Positions 23,183-33,775 of a DNA stretch of 64,000 bases are shown here, piece by piece. The notes beneath the pieces are model-generated. The model was given only the letters and a program-made list of their open reading frames with translations, made no database searches and had not been told where the DNA came from. A program made the translations under genes and the position numbers. This DNA comes from Chelydra serpentina. Lineage: Eukaryota > Chordata > Testudines > Chelydridae. Numbering within the stretch: the stretch's first letter is position 1; every line of letters begins with the position of its first letter. Location of the stretch: positions 40,273,501-40,337,500 of the forward strand of contig JBAIAC010000024.1 in the NCBI GenBank assembly GCA_037349315.1, written 5' to 3'.

Positions 23183-23200
23183 TGGCGACCACGAAGGGAC
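23183..23200 (+). promoter_or_regulatory. Primer-binding site, tRNA-Arg type
   Basis: TGGCGACCACGAAGGGAC begins four bases after the LTR. Its reverse complement ends in CCA and matches, from memory, the 3' end of vertebrate tRNA-Arg (TTCGTGGTCGCCA). Primer for minus-strand synthesis in the family. Confidence 0.75.
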
Positions 23201-23340
23201 TCTAGGCTCACCCTTACAAGCGAGACTGCACTCCTCCCCTCGGTGGGTGAGTTCACCTTCGAGAACTCCGAGGAGTGGGAGTGTGGGCCGTCGCTTAAGC
23301 GATAAGGTGGCACATTAGGTGTTCTTTTGGTAGCCCTAGA

Positions 23341-23730
23341 ATGGGCTTTGGGCAGAGTGTGAGTAAGGGGACCCCTTTGGCTGAAATTCTCGAGAATTGG
23401 AAAACTGTTTCTGGTACCCATGGGTTAGGTAAAAAGAGAGCTGTGATTTTGTGTAAAGTCGAGTGGCCAGCGCTGACTATTCAGACGCCCTTTGAATGGC
23501 CACCCGATGGAACTTTTGGAGAGGATAAATTAACCTGTCTTAGGCAACAGCTGGAGGACCTGCATCCAGCTCTAATGGATTATTGGTATGTATGGGATGA
23601 TTGGGCATATACCCGAGATAAGGGGCGCCCCTCGACTCCGGGCTCTGGTACCAGATCTAAGGTTTGTATGCTGCTTGCGGATTCCGCTCCGCCCTATGCT
23701 GCTTTCCCTCCTCTGTCTCTTCCCCCTTAG
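23341..23730 (+). CDS. gag: Endogenous retroviral Gag, matrix portion (truncated)
   Basis: ATG at 23341 is 140 nt after the primer site and gives 129 residues to TAG at 23728-23730. The protein begins MG, the N-myristoylation glycine of retroviral matrix proteins that anchors Gag to the plasma membrane. It then has TPLAEILENW and a tryptophan/proline-rich VEWPAL...FEWPPDGTF block typical of gammaretrovirus-like matrix. The tail is proline-rich with APPY, resembling but not matching a PPxY late-domain motif. Capsid and nucleocapsid are missing, so the product cannot assemble particles. Length agrees with matrix alone. Whether the stop is natural decay or a family feature is not decidable here. 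Confidence 0.65.
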   Translation: MGFGQSVSKGTPLAEILENWKTVSGTHGLGKKRAVILCKVEWPALTIQTPFEWPPDGTFGEDKLTCLRQQLEDLHPALMDYWYVWDDWAYTRDKGRPSTPGSGTRSKVCMLLADSAPPYAAFPPLSLPP

Positions 23731-24181
23731 TGAGAATAGTTTGTTTATTGTTTATTGGTGAGAGTGAAGGCTTTGTCTTCCACAAATTTGGTGTAGGATT
23801 TAAAAAGCATCCGGATGCCTCCCTATTTCGAACTACTTTGTTAATCCCCTTGGCTTATTTATATTCCCAATTAGTTAAGGCTGAAAGGAAGGAAAGGAAC
23901 AGGTTAATTTGAAAAGGCAGCTTGGCTTAGAGATAAGGAGAAAGCTGCTTTGCGTTCAAGGTCAAGAAGTGACACAGACCATGCCAAGAAGAAAAAAAAA
24001 AACACAAAAAAACAAGACAAAACCCACCACAGTTGAGAGGTTGTAGAAATGGAGTCACATATGCTAACTTCCCTTAACATTTTCATTCGAACTAAGATAG
24101 TTCGACTTCAGCTACGTTATTCACGTAGCTGAAGTTGCGTATCTTAGTTCGAATTGGGGGGTTAGTGTAGACCAGCCCTAA

Positions 24182-24460
24182 GACAGAAAGTATCATATGT
24201 CCTCTATATAAATCCATGGTACACCTTCATATTGAATACTGGATGCAGATCTGGTCACCCCATTTAAAAAAAGATATATTAGATTTGTAAAAGGTACAGA
24301 GGAGGGCAACAGAAATAAGTATGGGTCTGAAATAGCTTCCGTATGAGGAGAAATTAAAAAGACAGACTTTTCAGTTCATAAAAGAGATGATTAAGGGGGG
24401 ATATGATAGAAGTCTATAACATTAAACAGTGCTAAACAATGTTTGGTATATAGAGACCTG
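24182..24460 (+). mobile_element. Old CR1/L3-like LINE, right of nested insertions
   Basis: Resumes exactly where 22434 stopped: GACAGAAAGTATCATATG parallels GACAGAAAATATCACAAT at 3186-3203 in the sister copy. Translates in pieces to YTFILNTGCRSGHP and QRRATEISMGLK, the post-RT domain. Decays beyond recognition near 24460. Confidence 0.8.
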
Positions 24461-24784
24461 AGCCTGCTTAGTACCATGGAGAATATATTTTTAACCTTTT
24501 ATTAAAGATACAGAAGAGAGGAAAAACAGATTAATACTTTACAATTTAAATGCTCTAAGTAAAGCTTTCATTTTAACAACATTCCTTAGTCCCTTTCTTT
24601 TTTGCTGGAGAGTCTTTAGAAGGACACACACACACACCCATTTGACAGTGTTTTAGGTAGCATTAAAGATGGCAATAACTGTCCTTTTGGGGAAGAGAAA
24701 AGTTAGTTGAGAAGGGCTAGAACCCTTGTTGCTATTATTTAAGTCTGATCCTGCCTCCTTTAAGACAAAACAAGACAAACAGCC

Positions 24785-25686
24785 TGTGACGGTCCTCACT
24801 CAGGGGTGGGTTGGTTGGTTGGGTAGTGTCGCCTAGTGGTCACTGCTAAGGCCCTTGACCTTCGGGAGTAGGGAGGGGTTGTTGTTAGGGGAACCCAGGC
24901 CCTCGCATTCCAGTGGGCTCTGACCCAGTCTCCTTTGAGGACAATCAGTGATCTGACAAGTGAGGCTGCTTAAGGCTGCTCTCCCTGGGCCACTTCCTAT
25001 CTCCCGCCCCACTCCCGCGATTGTACCAAAGTCACTGTCCAGATTAAGGTGGTGTGAAGGGTGACTGCTCACCACAAGGTATCTTCTGGTGGCAGCATGT
25101 GGCATGCTTTCTTCCTCAGGTGGCAACTGCCTTCGCCCGTGGTATGGCCCACCCTCCTGGGCTAGCTCAGCCCAACAGCTTTCCACTGCTGAGATAGTCC
25201 AAACAAAAAATAAAGGGGATTACCAAAGTCCAGAGTTCATATGAGGGGGAGAGAAGAATGCTTCCCTCTCCAGCTATTTCTGTGGCAGGTCCTCCCTTCC
25301 CTCTGGGAGAGACCTTTGGACAGTTGTCTTAGGGAGAAATTTCTGCCGCCCCGCCACTCTCCTCTGCTGGAGCTGCAGGTAGCTCTTCCCTGGGTTGCCA
25401 TCAAATGAGCTGTTCCCTGACTGCTTGTTAACTCCTTCTGCAGTTAGGGTGACCAGATAGCAAGGATGAAAAACTGGGACACTTTTTTGGGGGGGTGGGG
25501 GGCGGGTAAAGTTGCTTATATAAGACAAAACCCTTAACATCAGGATGGTCCCAATAATATCAGGACATCTGGTCACCTACCTCCAGTTGGAGCATCTGCT
25601 ACAGGTGTGGTGAGGCAGGGCTGGCTGATCCCAGCATAGTTTCTTAACCCTTGTTGCTCAGTGTGGGGTTTGTACACCCCATCACA
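24785..25686. mobile_element. Solo LTR, 902 bp, carrying a MITE
   Basis: Starts TGTGACGGTCC and ends TACACCCCATCACA, with flanks CAGCC (24780-24784) and CATCC (25687-25691) matching 4 of 5. The end is the same as in the LTR at 16224-16874 (ACACCCCATCA). Without the 131-bp MITE at 25447-25577 it is about 770 bp. Coding potential is not seen. Confidence 0.7.
25447..25577. mobile_element. Small MITE inside the LTR
   Basis: GGGTGACCAGAT at 25447-25458 and ATCTGGTCACC at 25567-25577 are inverted ends, flanked by TA on both sides (25445-25446; 25578-25579). The interior (GGACACTTTTTTGGGG, TTATATAAGACAAAA) fits an abundant turtle repeat that I recall with these ends. No ORF. Confidence 0.75.
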
Positions 25687-25691
25687 CATCC

Positions 25692-27819
25692 ACAAAAAGG
25701 GGAGAGAAAAGAACAGCAAAGACAGAATATGCAGCTTCTGCCTCTGGTGTTGACATTCACTTGAAACCTCATTGCTGGAAAAACACAGAGTGGCTGATAA
25801 GACCATGTGCTTATGCCTGAGACCTGGCAAACTTGTACCACCATCAGATTGTTTAGGGCATTGCTTTTAGCTGTCTCTTTCTGGTCACTGGCTCGCAGCA
25901 GTTTTGCAAAAACATACAGTCATGTTAGACTCTTATTAGAGAGAAGGAAAAAGGAGAAAGATGGGGGGAAAATAAGGTAGGGAAGGAAAAGGACACATTG
26001 AGCATCTGTGTGACAAAGTTTGACATCAGTGGTGGTGTTTGAGATTTAGCCTGAGCCGGTGAAGGTGGCAATGTCATCTGGTTCCATCTCTCTGGCCTAA
26101 TCTGGCAAGGACATCTCTCAGGATTAGGCTGAAGGTAGTCTAGGGTCTCAGGAGATGGTGAGAGTGGCAGTCATGATAGTGAAGCTTCTTCCTTCCCCTT
26201 TTTTCATCTTTCAGTCAGCCAGCATCATGGTAGCCAGCTCCTCCCCCCCTCCCCAGAGTCTCTTTTAGAGGACATCAAAAGGGAGTGATGGGCAGAATAG
26301 ACCTCATTATTTTGCCCACTTATTACGCTTAATTTCCAACACATCCAATTTTGGATCACATTGTTCTTGTTTACCAGGCATGATCTTAACACAGTCTTTG
26401 AGTAATACCAGTAGGCCTTTTTGTTTGTACTAATTCAGTCTCGGTCTTCCTTTTACACTCCCCACTTTTACACTTACCGCCCCCCATCAACATTTCCTTT
26501 TACAGGTTATTGTGACATTTTATGAGCTTTCACTCACTTCTTATAGTTAAACTCATAAGCTTAAACTAAACTCATAATGGGTAAATCTGTAGGCCCCATT
26601 ATTACAACATACTGTATATCCTTACTTCTCATGGCTGCTGGCTGAAGAAAGGAAAGGTCAGTTGAGAAACTTGGTATTTGCCATCACTTTCCCCTCTAAA
26701 TAAAATATTGTTTGGTCCTAGCAGCAATATTCTGACTAAGTCAAATTTGCTAACTGGGACCCAAAAGGGCCAACTTAGACCTAACATCAGAAGTGCAGAA
26801 AGACATACATATTTTCTAGAACTACTGTCCACATAATAGGGATTTACAACTCAACTTCCCTATTAACAGGTTTATTACTTCAAATCCTGCTCAAACTAGA
26901 AACAGAGTCACTGAAAAATGGTACAACTCCATGCTTTTTCCTAATCATGCTAAAGGATAGTATCACAAATGAATGCTCTTGATTAGAGCAGTGCCATATA
27001 GATACAGGAGATCATTCCGGTTTCCCCAGGGCACAAATTGCTACCAAGCCCAGTCTGATTTTTTCAGTGTGCCCTTGGAGTAGGTTGTTTGGCAGAATCT
27101 TCCCATTATTATCCTGACTAAACAGACTGAACAAAATTCCCTGACACATATGTGTGTGTCCTGAAACTACCCACAATGGGGATTTACAAGATGAACAATT
27201 TAACCTCAATTCAAATGTTTTCCCCTCATAATCCTGCTTAAATCAGGAGCAAACTAAATCACTGAGCGCATTGTTCTCAATGTTTCTGCATGTGACCCTA
27301 GCAGATCCCCCTGGAAGTATAAGGAAGCACATAGTTCTGCATTAGTTAAAGGAGTTAATGTATTCATCAGGGTTTGCACGCTTCAGAGATGAAAACCATA
27401 ATATGTTCACCAAAACTTGGTTGCATCCTTCTAAGAGCTGTCTGAAAAGTCTACTTTCCTTGGGATAAAAGTAATCACACATCCTGTTTCTCTCCCAGCC
27501 AGTATCTAGTAACGTTTGAGACACAAACAGTGAAACCTTCTTCTTTTACATTTAATCAGAATTGGGTCTGTACTGGAACACCAGATGCAAAACCACCAAG
27601 CTGTGGGGAAGTTTTCAGCCAAACTTTATATCATGGCTCATTTCTAGACTTCATCTTAATCATAAATATACTGAAAGAAGGTTGGCTCTTGTCACATAGT
27701 TGGCTGAATAACTTCTATTTATTGTTTACAGTAATAATTGGAACACATTCCACATGGCCACCAAGTAGCAGTGTCTTTCTCATATGACCTAGCTCTTTTC
27801 CTTTTTCATTATTTGGATT
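25692..27819. other. Unassigned stretch
   Basis: No gene or delimitable repeat recognised. Confidence 0.4.
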
Positions 27820-27895
27820 GCACTAGTACTGAAATGCCTCAGTCAGGATCAGGATTCCCCCTTGTGTTAGGCACTGTACAAACATACAGAAAGAT
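27820..27895 (-). repeat. Ancient CORE-SINE/MIR-like fragment
   Basis: The minus strand reads TTTGTACAGTGCCTAACACAAGGGGGAATCCTGATCCTGA, the same 'tgtacagtgcctagcac' block as at 33690-33710 on the plus strand. Confidence 0.5.
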
Positions 27896-30800
27896 CAGCA
27901 GAACCATTTAAGATGTTAGTAATTCAGTAACCTGAAAGATTTGCTACATAACTGGAAAAAACAATCCATTTTCCTCTAATACACCTGGCTAAGCAAAGCC
28001 CTTTCACTGAACACAATTGCAAAGCAGTATTATCATATTGAGGGACAGCAGTCCTTACCCATAAAGGTTTGCTAAACTGAAGTTTGCATTTGATAATGCC
28101 TTACAAGTATATGCTAACATAAATTTTGTTGAGAGAGACTTCAGTTCCTCTCTCTATACTTTCAAAAAATCACCTCCTTGTTCCAGTGCCATTGCTGCAC
28201 ACGTGTGGGGCACATATCCTTTTCATCCTTCAAAACACAAGTTATAAACACTATCTGCTACTGGCCATCCCTTCCCCAGGGTTTCAATTAAAAAAACACA
28301 ACCAGTAAATATTAGCACTTTCCTCCCTCACAGCACATTGGGAGGATAAGTACATTAAAGATTATGAGGTGCTCAGCTCCTAGGGTAATGGTCATGCAAA
28401 TTCCACAGGGAAGGAAGGATAGATAACTAGCCAGTCAGTCCACCCGCCGAACCAGCATGGTCAAAATTGTAATTGGCCGGAATCTTTATGCACTTCCCCA
28501 AATCCAACCTGAACTTATTTTATATTCCAAAAGGCAGAGAGTAAAGTGTGTGTGTGTGTGGGGGGGGGACAGAGGGGGAACCTTCTCTTCCCTCTGTCCC
28601 ATGACTGCTCACCTCTTTACTCATCTCCAATGATATCTAAAGAAGAATCTCATGACCCTCTACATTTGATGGCAGCAAATCCAACTGTGAAGCCACAAAG
28701 TTGTCTCTACCCTCTTGTGTCAGCAACTCCTTTTCAAGAAAGATCACTTGGCTCTTTCCCTGTCAAGTGGCAAAAGCTGGTTGCCAGGGCTGTTGGGCTT
28801 TCTTCAGAGCACACATGATGTGGAACCTGAAGAGTTTCTTCTCTGAAAATCTAAGCACCAGGGAGAGGAGGGAGTGGCCAATGCCTATCAGGAGAATGAG
28901 GTGAAGGGGAGTGGGGGTTCAAAAGGTTCAGAGATATTGTTCAATAAGCAGCTGAATTTTTTTTTAAACTGAACTTCCAAAGCTTTTGAGATTTGCCAGC
29001 TGTTAATCACAACATTTCTCTTTTTGTATATGCCTGAGGTGGCGGAGATGGATTGCATGCTCTTTCATAGGATTCCTTCTCTTACTCTGTGGGAAAGTGG
29101 TATTTTTAGAGCACTCATGCAGACAGATACTTAGCCATGAGGATGTTTCACTAAAGGGTGTTTGTACTTGAACAAAATTAGGATCAGCCCATTGTTAACA
29201 GTCCACTCTCTATGCACTCCTGTTGTATTCATTTGAGTTTACTGTGTGAATTAGGCTCTGGCTCAGTCTCTGTAGGTACTTACTCCTTGCCATTAAGAGA
29301 AATGAATCTTCTCATTAGGGAATCACTGGAATGTTATTCTCTGTCAGAAAGCTATGGCTAAGAAAAAAATCATTTTCTAAGTCAGGGCCTAATCCCATTA
29401 TAAGGCTTGATACAGCTGCAGCAGAAATAAAGTGGAGATCCATTTAAAAAAAAATAGGTTGGTTATAATAGCCTAAGTTAATCTATTTCTAATTTACTGT
29501 ATTTCCTAATTCCTATCTTAATACTGTGGCTACAGAATTTCATGCCAGATTTAAAAAAACCCAAAACATACTGTGTGTTTGAGATGGGCTGAAGCGGCAA
29601 GGTTCAGATTTGAGCTTTCAGAACATTCAAGGTTGTGTTCAGATCTAGGGACTTTGGCTCAATATATTAGAGAGAGAGAGAGAAGGGCCAGATGCAAAGT
29701 TTATATTGAAATCTGAGCTTTGTTAATGTACAGATTTTCATCAGAAATTGAATGAGATTTAAGATGATTTTCTTTATAGTCTCTAGAAGTTATTAAAAGA
29801 AACGCAAACCCAAAAACTCATCACCCCCTAAAAGCCCATACTCAGATAGTCTCAGCCAGCAGTCTGATCTCTAGTGCTTTACTTTCATGCGGAGGGATGT
29901 CAAATGGAAATGAGCATTCATATCACTTCCTGCTAGCCGCAGTCACACAATGGTAGCTGCTTCAAATGGGCATGGGACTAGACAAATTAGGTTCCTAACA
30001 AGCCATTGTGACTGAAAACACAAGGGGGTGCCCTGTGGTACAGAAGGATTGTGATGGAGCAGGACATGCCACATTTCAGGTTCAGGAAAGCAGGATATAG
30101 TGGCCCGGAGTCTTCAGCACCCTGCACATTGAGTAGTCATGTATATCTCCCCTTTGTAAAGAGCATGTAGAATTCTACCATTCTGATTCAGTATTGTTTT
30201 ACACCCACTGTGCACAGGTGTAAGGGTTGTTTACATGAGTGGTGTTATCTACACTTAAACCAGGTGCAGAGCAATTTAGAATCAAGTTTGTTGTGCTTAT
30301 CCATGTAACATTGAAGGGTTTATGGTACAAGTAATATATTCTATTAATGTACTCTCTAACACAGAAAGGAAGCGACTCTTTTGATAGAGGCAAGGTATAC
30401 CTTTACTTCTACTAATCCATCCTTCCCATGTACTCTTTCATACATGTAAACTTTCATAGAGCAGGTAAAAAAAATTCCTGCTTTCAAATTTTGAAAAAAA
30501 AAATTTATAATCCAAGAAATTTCAAAACATCATAATGAATATTTTTGTTTCAATTTGAATCAAAAATTTTATTTTGGTTTTCAAAAAAGGAAACCAAACA
30601 AAATAGTACTTTAAAACAAAAGTTCCCATCAAAAATAAAAAAATCAAAATTACATTTTCCTGCAAAACATTTTCAGCAAAACCCCATTTTTCCAGCAGTA
30701 AAAGTTTCATAAAAAAATCCAACCAGGAATTATATATTTGTAAGAAAAACAAGATATGGGCATTTAAACCTAAAAAGTTCACAAATGGAAATATTGTACA

Positions 30801-32820
30801 GGAACATTTCCCAAACTTTTGATAGATGAACCCCTCCCCTTCAGGAAAATGAAACCAATCATGCCCCTCTTCTACTCCACCACATGTTGTCAAAGACTTC
30901 TTAATTTATACATCTTCCATGTCTTCCTGCTAGCTCCATGTATCACTTCAGTGGGGAGCACTTCACAGTTTGACAAACCCTTCTACACCATATGGTAGCA
31001 ACACAAATTAAATTCAGGTAGTGTTAATAGTACAAGCATTTGTTCAAATAGAACAGCATTGTAACTAGAAGAAAATATAGGTGAGCTTCATTCCATTTGG
31101 AGAAAGGAGGTAGAATGAGGATTTCTATGGCTAGAGGATAATCAGTAGTAGTAATAAACCTCTTACTTACATTAAGGGGCCAATCCTTGTTCCTGAACTC
31201 AAGGGCTGTGCTTACAAGGACCTTCTCAAATTTGGAAGAATTGCTGCAACCCCATATATAAGGATATTTGACAGTCAACCTGGACACTCAGTGGACCATT
31301 GGTCCTGGCTGTGCTCCTCTCCTTGTGTTCAAAACCCAGTTTACACCTGATACTCAGGAAAAAATTGTTAAAGAACCATTCAACCTTCTGTAAATACTCT
31401 CTCCTTTGCTCCTTCTAGTCTTACAGTTTTAATCCAAATCTCTTTTACATACAGCACTGATTAAAGTGATTTGCAATTGTAATATATTTAACATCAGAAG
31501 CCTTCCATTTAGTGGGCAATGTCCTGCTCGTCTGGAAAGCTGTGGCTATTGGTTGTCAATTTCTGCATCAGTGATAGAAGAACTAGGGCAGATTGTGGTG
31601 AATTATGTGACATTTCTTTGTTCTGTGCTGACACCACTCAACTGCCTGCCTGCCTTTCCATACACACATGCCACTATTATGTATTTTTCAGTTCATAGAG
31701 TGTGCCTCATTAACAGGCTCTAAGCACATGCAGTAAAAATTTCGAGCAATACATAACACTTACTGACAATGTCAAACCAAATAGGGTCCGAATCCTAGAA
31801 TAGGCTTGATTTCCCTCAGTTGCCTTTCCTCAGGCAAAAGCTTGGGTGAATAGAGGAGCCCTACTCTGTACCTTGAAGGTCAAAAGACTGGCTTTGACAG
31901 ATCATCAAGGGAAGCAAATTCCAGATTTGATAGTCTTCCACTGAGAACCCTCTGCCTCCAGCACACAGATGTACAAATCTAGGGACTCTTCAGAAAAACA
32001 ACCCATTTATTATAGATTGTCCTGGCACTGCACTACATAAAGGCATAGTTTCCCAACTAGTCTCAAAGCCCAGACTACACAGGGGTTTATAGATTATAAG
32101 CAACACCTTGAACTACTTTAGTTACAGTTTCAGCATTCCTTGCTTTTTACAATTCTGTGACTTGAATCACCACCAGCCATTACATTTGTTAACCCTTTCT
32201 GTATATTTTGGTGCACAACACAAAGCCAACGGAAGTCACAAACCACAACAAGTTGTGTCCCATAATGTCGCATATACTGTAGCTTTGTCTTGTGCTTGTT
32301 TTTCAATCCTAATTTAAAGTATTTATCCTTTACCAGCTTTGCAGAAAGTTTTTTAAAATTATACACCAAATTTTCTCTCAAGTGGTTAGTTAGAATGAAA
32401 TTAACCCGTCTCCTAGGTCCCACATACACCGAGTCTGAGAAAATTAGTTTTGTACAAGGGACTATGCAGTTTTGTCTGTGCAGCGCTTTACATCAACTCT
32501 TAACAGGGAGGACAAAATCCATCCAACAACTCTATAGCAGCTCCACAGCCTCAACCACTGACTGCTAGAACCACACAGTCACAGACCTAGTGGCTTTGCC
32601 CTTTAGCCCTCATCCAAAACCTCACCTTCATGCCGGGCCACATGCTATGTAGGTCTGTGGCACATCATATGTATGGATTTACCTGCATGTTAGTTCTGTG
32701 GTCACCTTTCCCCACCACGCAATGGACCCACGGAGACTCTGCTGCCTTCTGTGGCCCCTAGGCAGTGTAATGGTTCCATCCTGAAATTGATATCAAGACA
32801 AAAAAGCCAAGACACTGCTA
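27896..32820. other. Unassigned stretch, about 4.9 kb
   Basis: No supportable gene. A (TG)7 run with nine Gs lies at 28546-28568 and a (GA)n run at 29670-29684. An A/T-rich, low-complexity part spans about 30480-30720. Part of 31840-32120 reads vaguely like an old interspersed repeat (AAGCAACACCTTGAACTAC), but I cannot delimit it. Confidence 0.4.
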
Positions 32821-32952
32821 CAGGGCCGGCTCTAGGCACCAGCCTAGGAAGCTCATGCTTGGGGCGGCATTCAGGCCAATTTTAGGGCGGCACATTTCGC
32901 TTCGGACATTATTTTTTTGCCTGGGGCAGCAAAAAAGCCAGAGCCGGCCCGG
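32821..32952. mobile_element. Short hAT-like MITE, 132 bp
   Basis: CAGGGCCGGCTCTAGGC at 32821 and GCCAGAGCCGGCCCGG ending at 32952 are inverted ends (one or two mismatches). Interior: GGGGCGGCA repeats and TTTTTTTGCCTGGGGC. The 8-bp flanks match only 4 of 8, so the target duplication is not convincing. Confidence 0.65.
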
Positions 32953-33284
32953 GTCCCCTACCCAATTGCTATGTTTTCCTTACAATGTGATTTAAAACCT
33001 TTTAAAAGGCAGCCTATCCACAATCTCTTGGCTCACAGGTACAAGCTATCAGGGATTCTCTCTCAAAAAAGCATGAAAATGATCTTGTTAAAAATATAGT
33101 AACATTTAAAGGTTTTTTTGGAGGGGGGGGGACCATACCCCACCTCCCTCTCCACTGGTTACTCCTTCTCCCTTTAAGAGAAGATGTGGCCAGATACATC
33201 TCAGCGCACAGAAATTGACATTTATAAGCCTGTCTTTTCCCTTTTCACATGGAATTATTTCAGTAGTCTCTGTGATCTAGTGGG

Positions 33285-33489
33285 CAGTAGCGTAGCCGGG
33301 GGGGAGCAGGGGGAGTGGCCGCTCCCCTACTGAGCAGAAGCAGCGCCTTTTTTGTGCTCTGATGCCTTTTGCTCCTGAGCGGAGCATTTTTTTTGCTCCC
33401 GACCCCTTTTTTTGCTCCCGACGCTTTTTGCTCCCGGCGCCTTTTTTTAGCTCCACTCCCCCTGTGCTCTAAACCTGGCTACGCCACTG
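33285..33489. mobile_element. hAT-type MITE, 205 bp, with internal T-rich tandem repeats
   Basis: Ends CAGTAGCGTAGCCGGG (33285) and, as reverse complement, CAGTGGCGTAGCCAGG (to 33489). A perfect 8-bp target duplication, CTAGTGGG, lies at 33277-33284 and 33490-33497, the hAT signature. Between about 33343 and 33455 the sequence is four to five degenerate units of the form TTTTTTGCTCCCGACGCC. The ORF crossing it is a by-product of the repeats. Confidence 0.92.
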
Positions 33490-33539
33490 CTAGTGGGCTG
33501 AGTGTAGGACTAACAGATGATTTCTTGGCTCTAATCCTT

Positions 33540-33775
33540 TCTCTGGCATTTTCTCAGGGGTCTTGAGCAAGTAAATTCTCTCTCTCAGTTTGCCCCATGA
33601 GAGAAACAGGGTTAATTATATAAGCTCAAGGGGGTGCTGAGGATTAGTTAATGATTAATTTGGGAGCAGGGACTGTCATCTATTATATGTTTGTACAGTG
33701 CCTAGAATAATGCAGCCTAATCTGATTGAGGCCTCTGGCCCCTATGGCAATATAAATGTTAAATGATAATAGCCG
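33540..33775 (+). repeat. Ancient CORE-SINE/MIR-like repeat
   Basis: Contains TCTCTCTCAGTTTGCCCCATG, then GGATTAGTTAATGATTAATTT, GCAGGGACTGTCATCTATTA and TGTACAGTGCCTAGAATAAT in an order that matches an old amniote SINE tail as I recall it. Confidence 0.5.

Larger units (their letters stand above)
22635..24079 (+). mobile_element. Truncated endogenous retrovirus (gamma/ERV1-like)
   Basis: Order: a 5' LTR (22635-23178), a primer-binding site (23183-23200), a leader, the start of gag (23341-23730) and then about 300 bp of unassigned sequence. The element ends at 24079 not in a direct 3' LTR copy but in 33 nt (24047-24079) that are the exact inverse of the first 33 nt of the LTR. Flanks GTTT and TTTT match at 3 of 4, compatible with a 4-bp duplication. 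pol, env and a normal 3' LTR are absent, so this is a replication-dead fossil. It is nested in the MITE at 22435-24178. Confidence 0.8.
22435..24178. mobile_element. PIF/Harbinger-type MITE, split by a retrovirus
   Basis: The left end GGGTAGGTCTACACTTAC (22435) and the right end, as reverse complement GGGCTGGTCTACACTAAC (to 24178), form TIRs, flanked by TAA on both sides (22432-22434 and 24179-24181). Without the retroviral insert (22635-24079) the MITE is about 300 bp. Its arms hold strong hairpins, for example GGTTCGATTTATCAC against GCGATAAATCGAACC near 22488-22530 and GTTCGACTTCAGCTACGT against ACGTAGCTGAAGT near 24100-24140. High CpG content in the left arm suggests a relatively recent insertion. 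No transposase. Confidence 0.85.

Noticed and set aside
31840..32120. Possible old interspersed repeat
   Set aside because: Word-level resemblance only; no ends or orientation could be supported.
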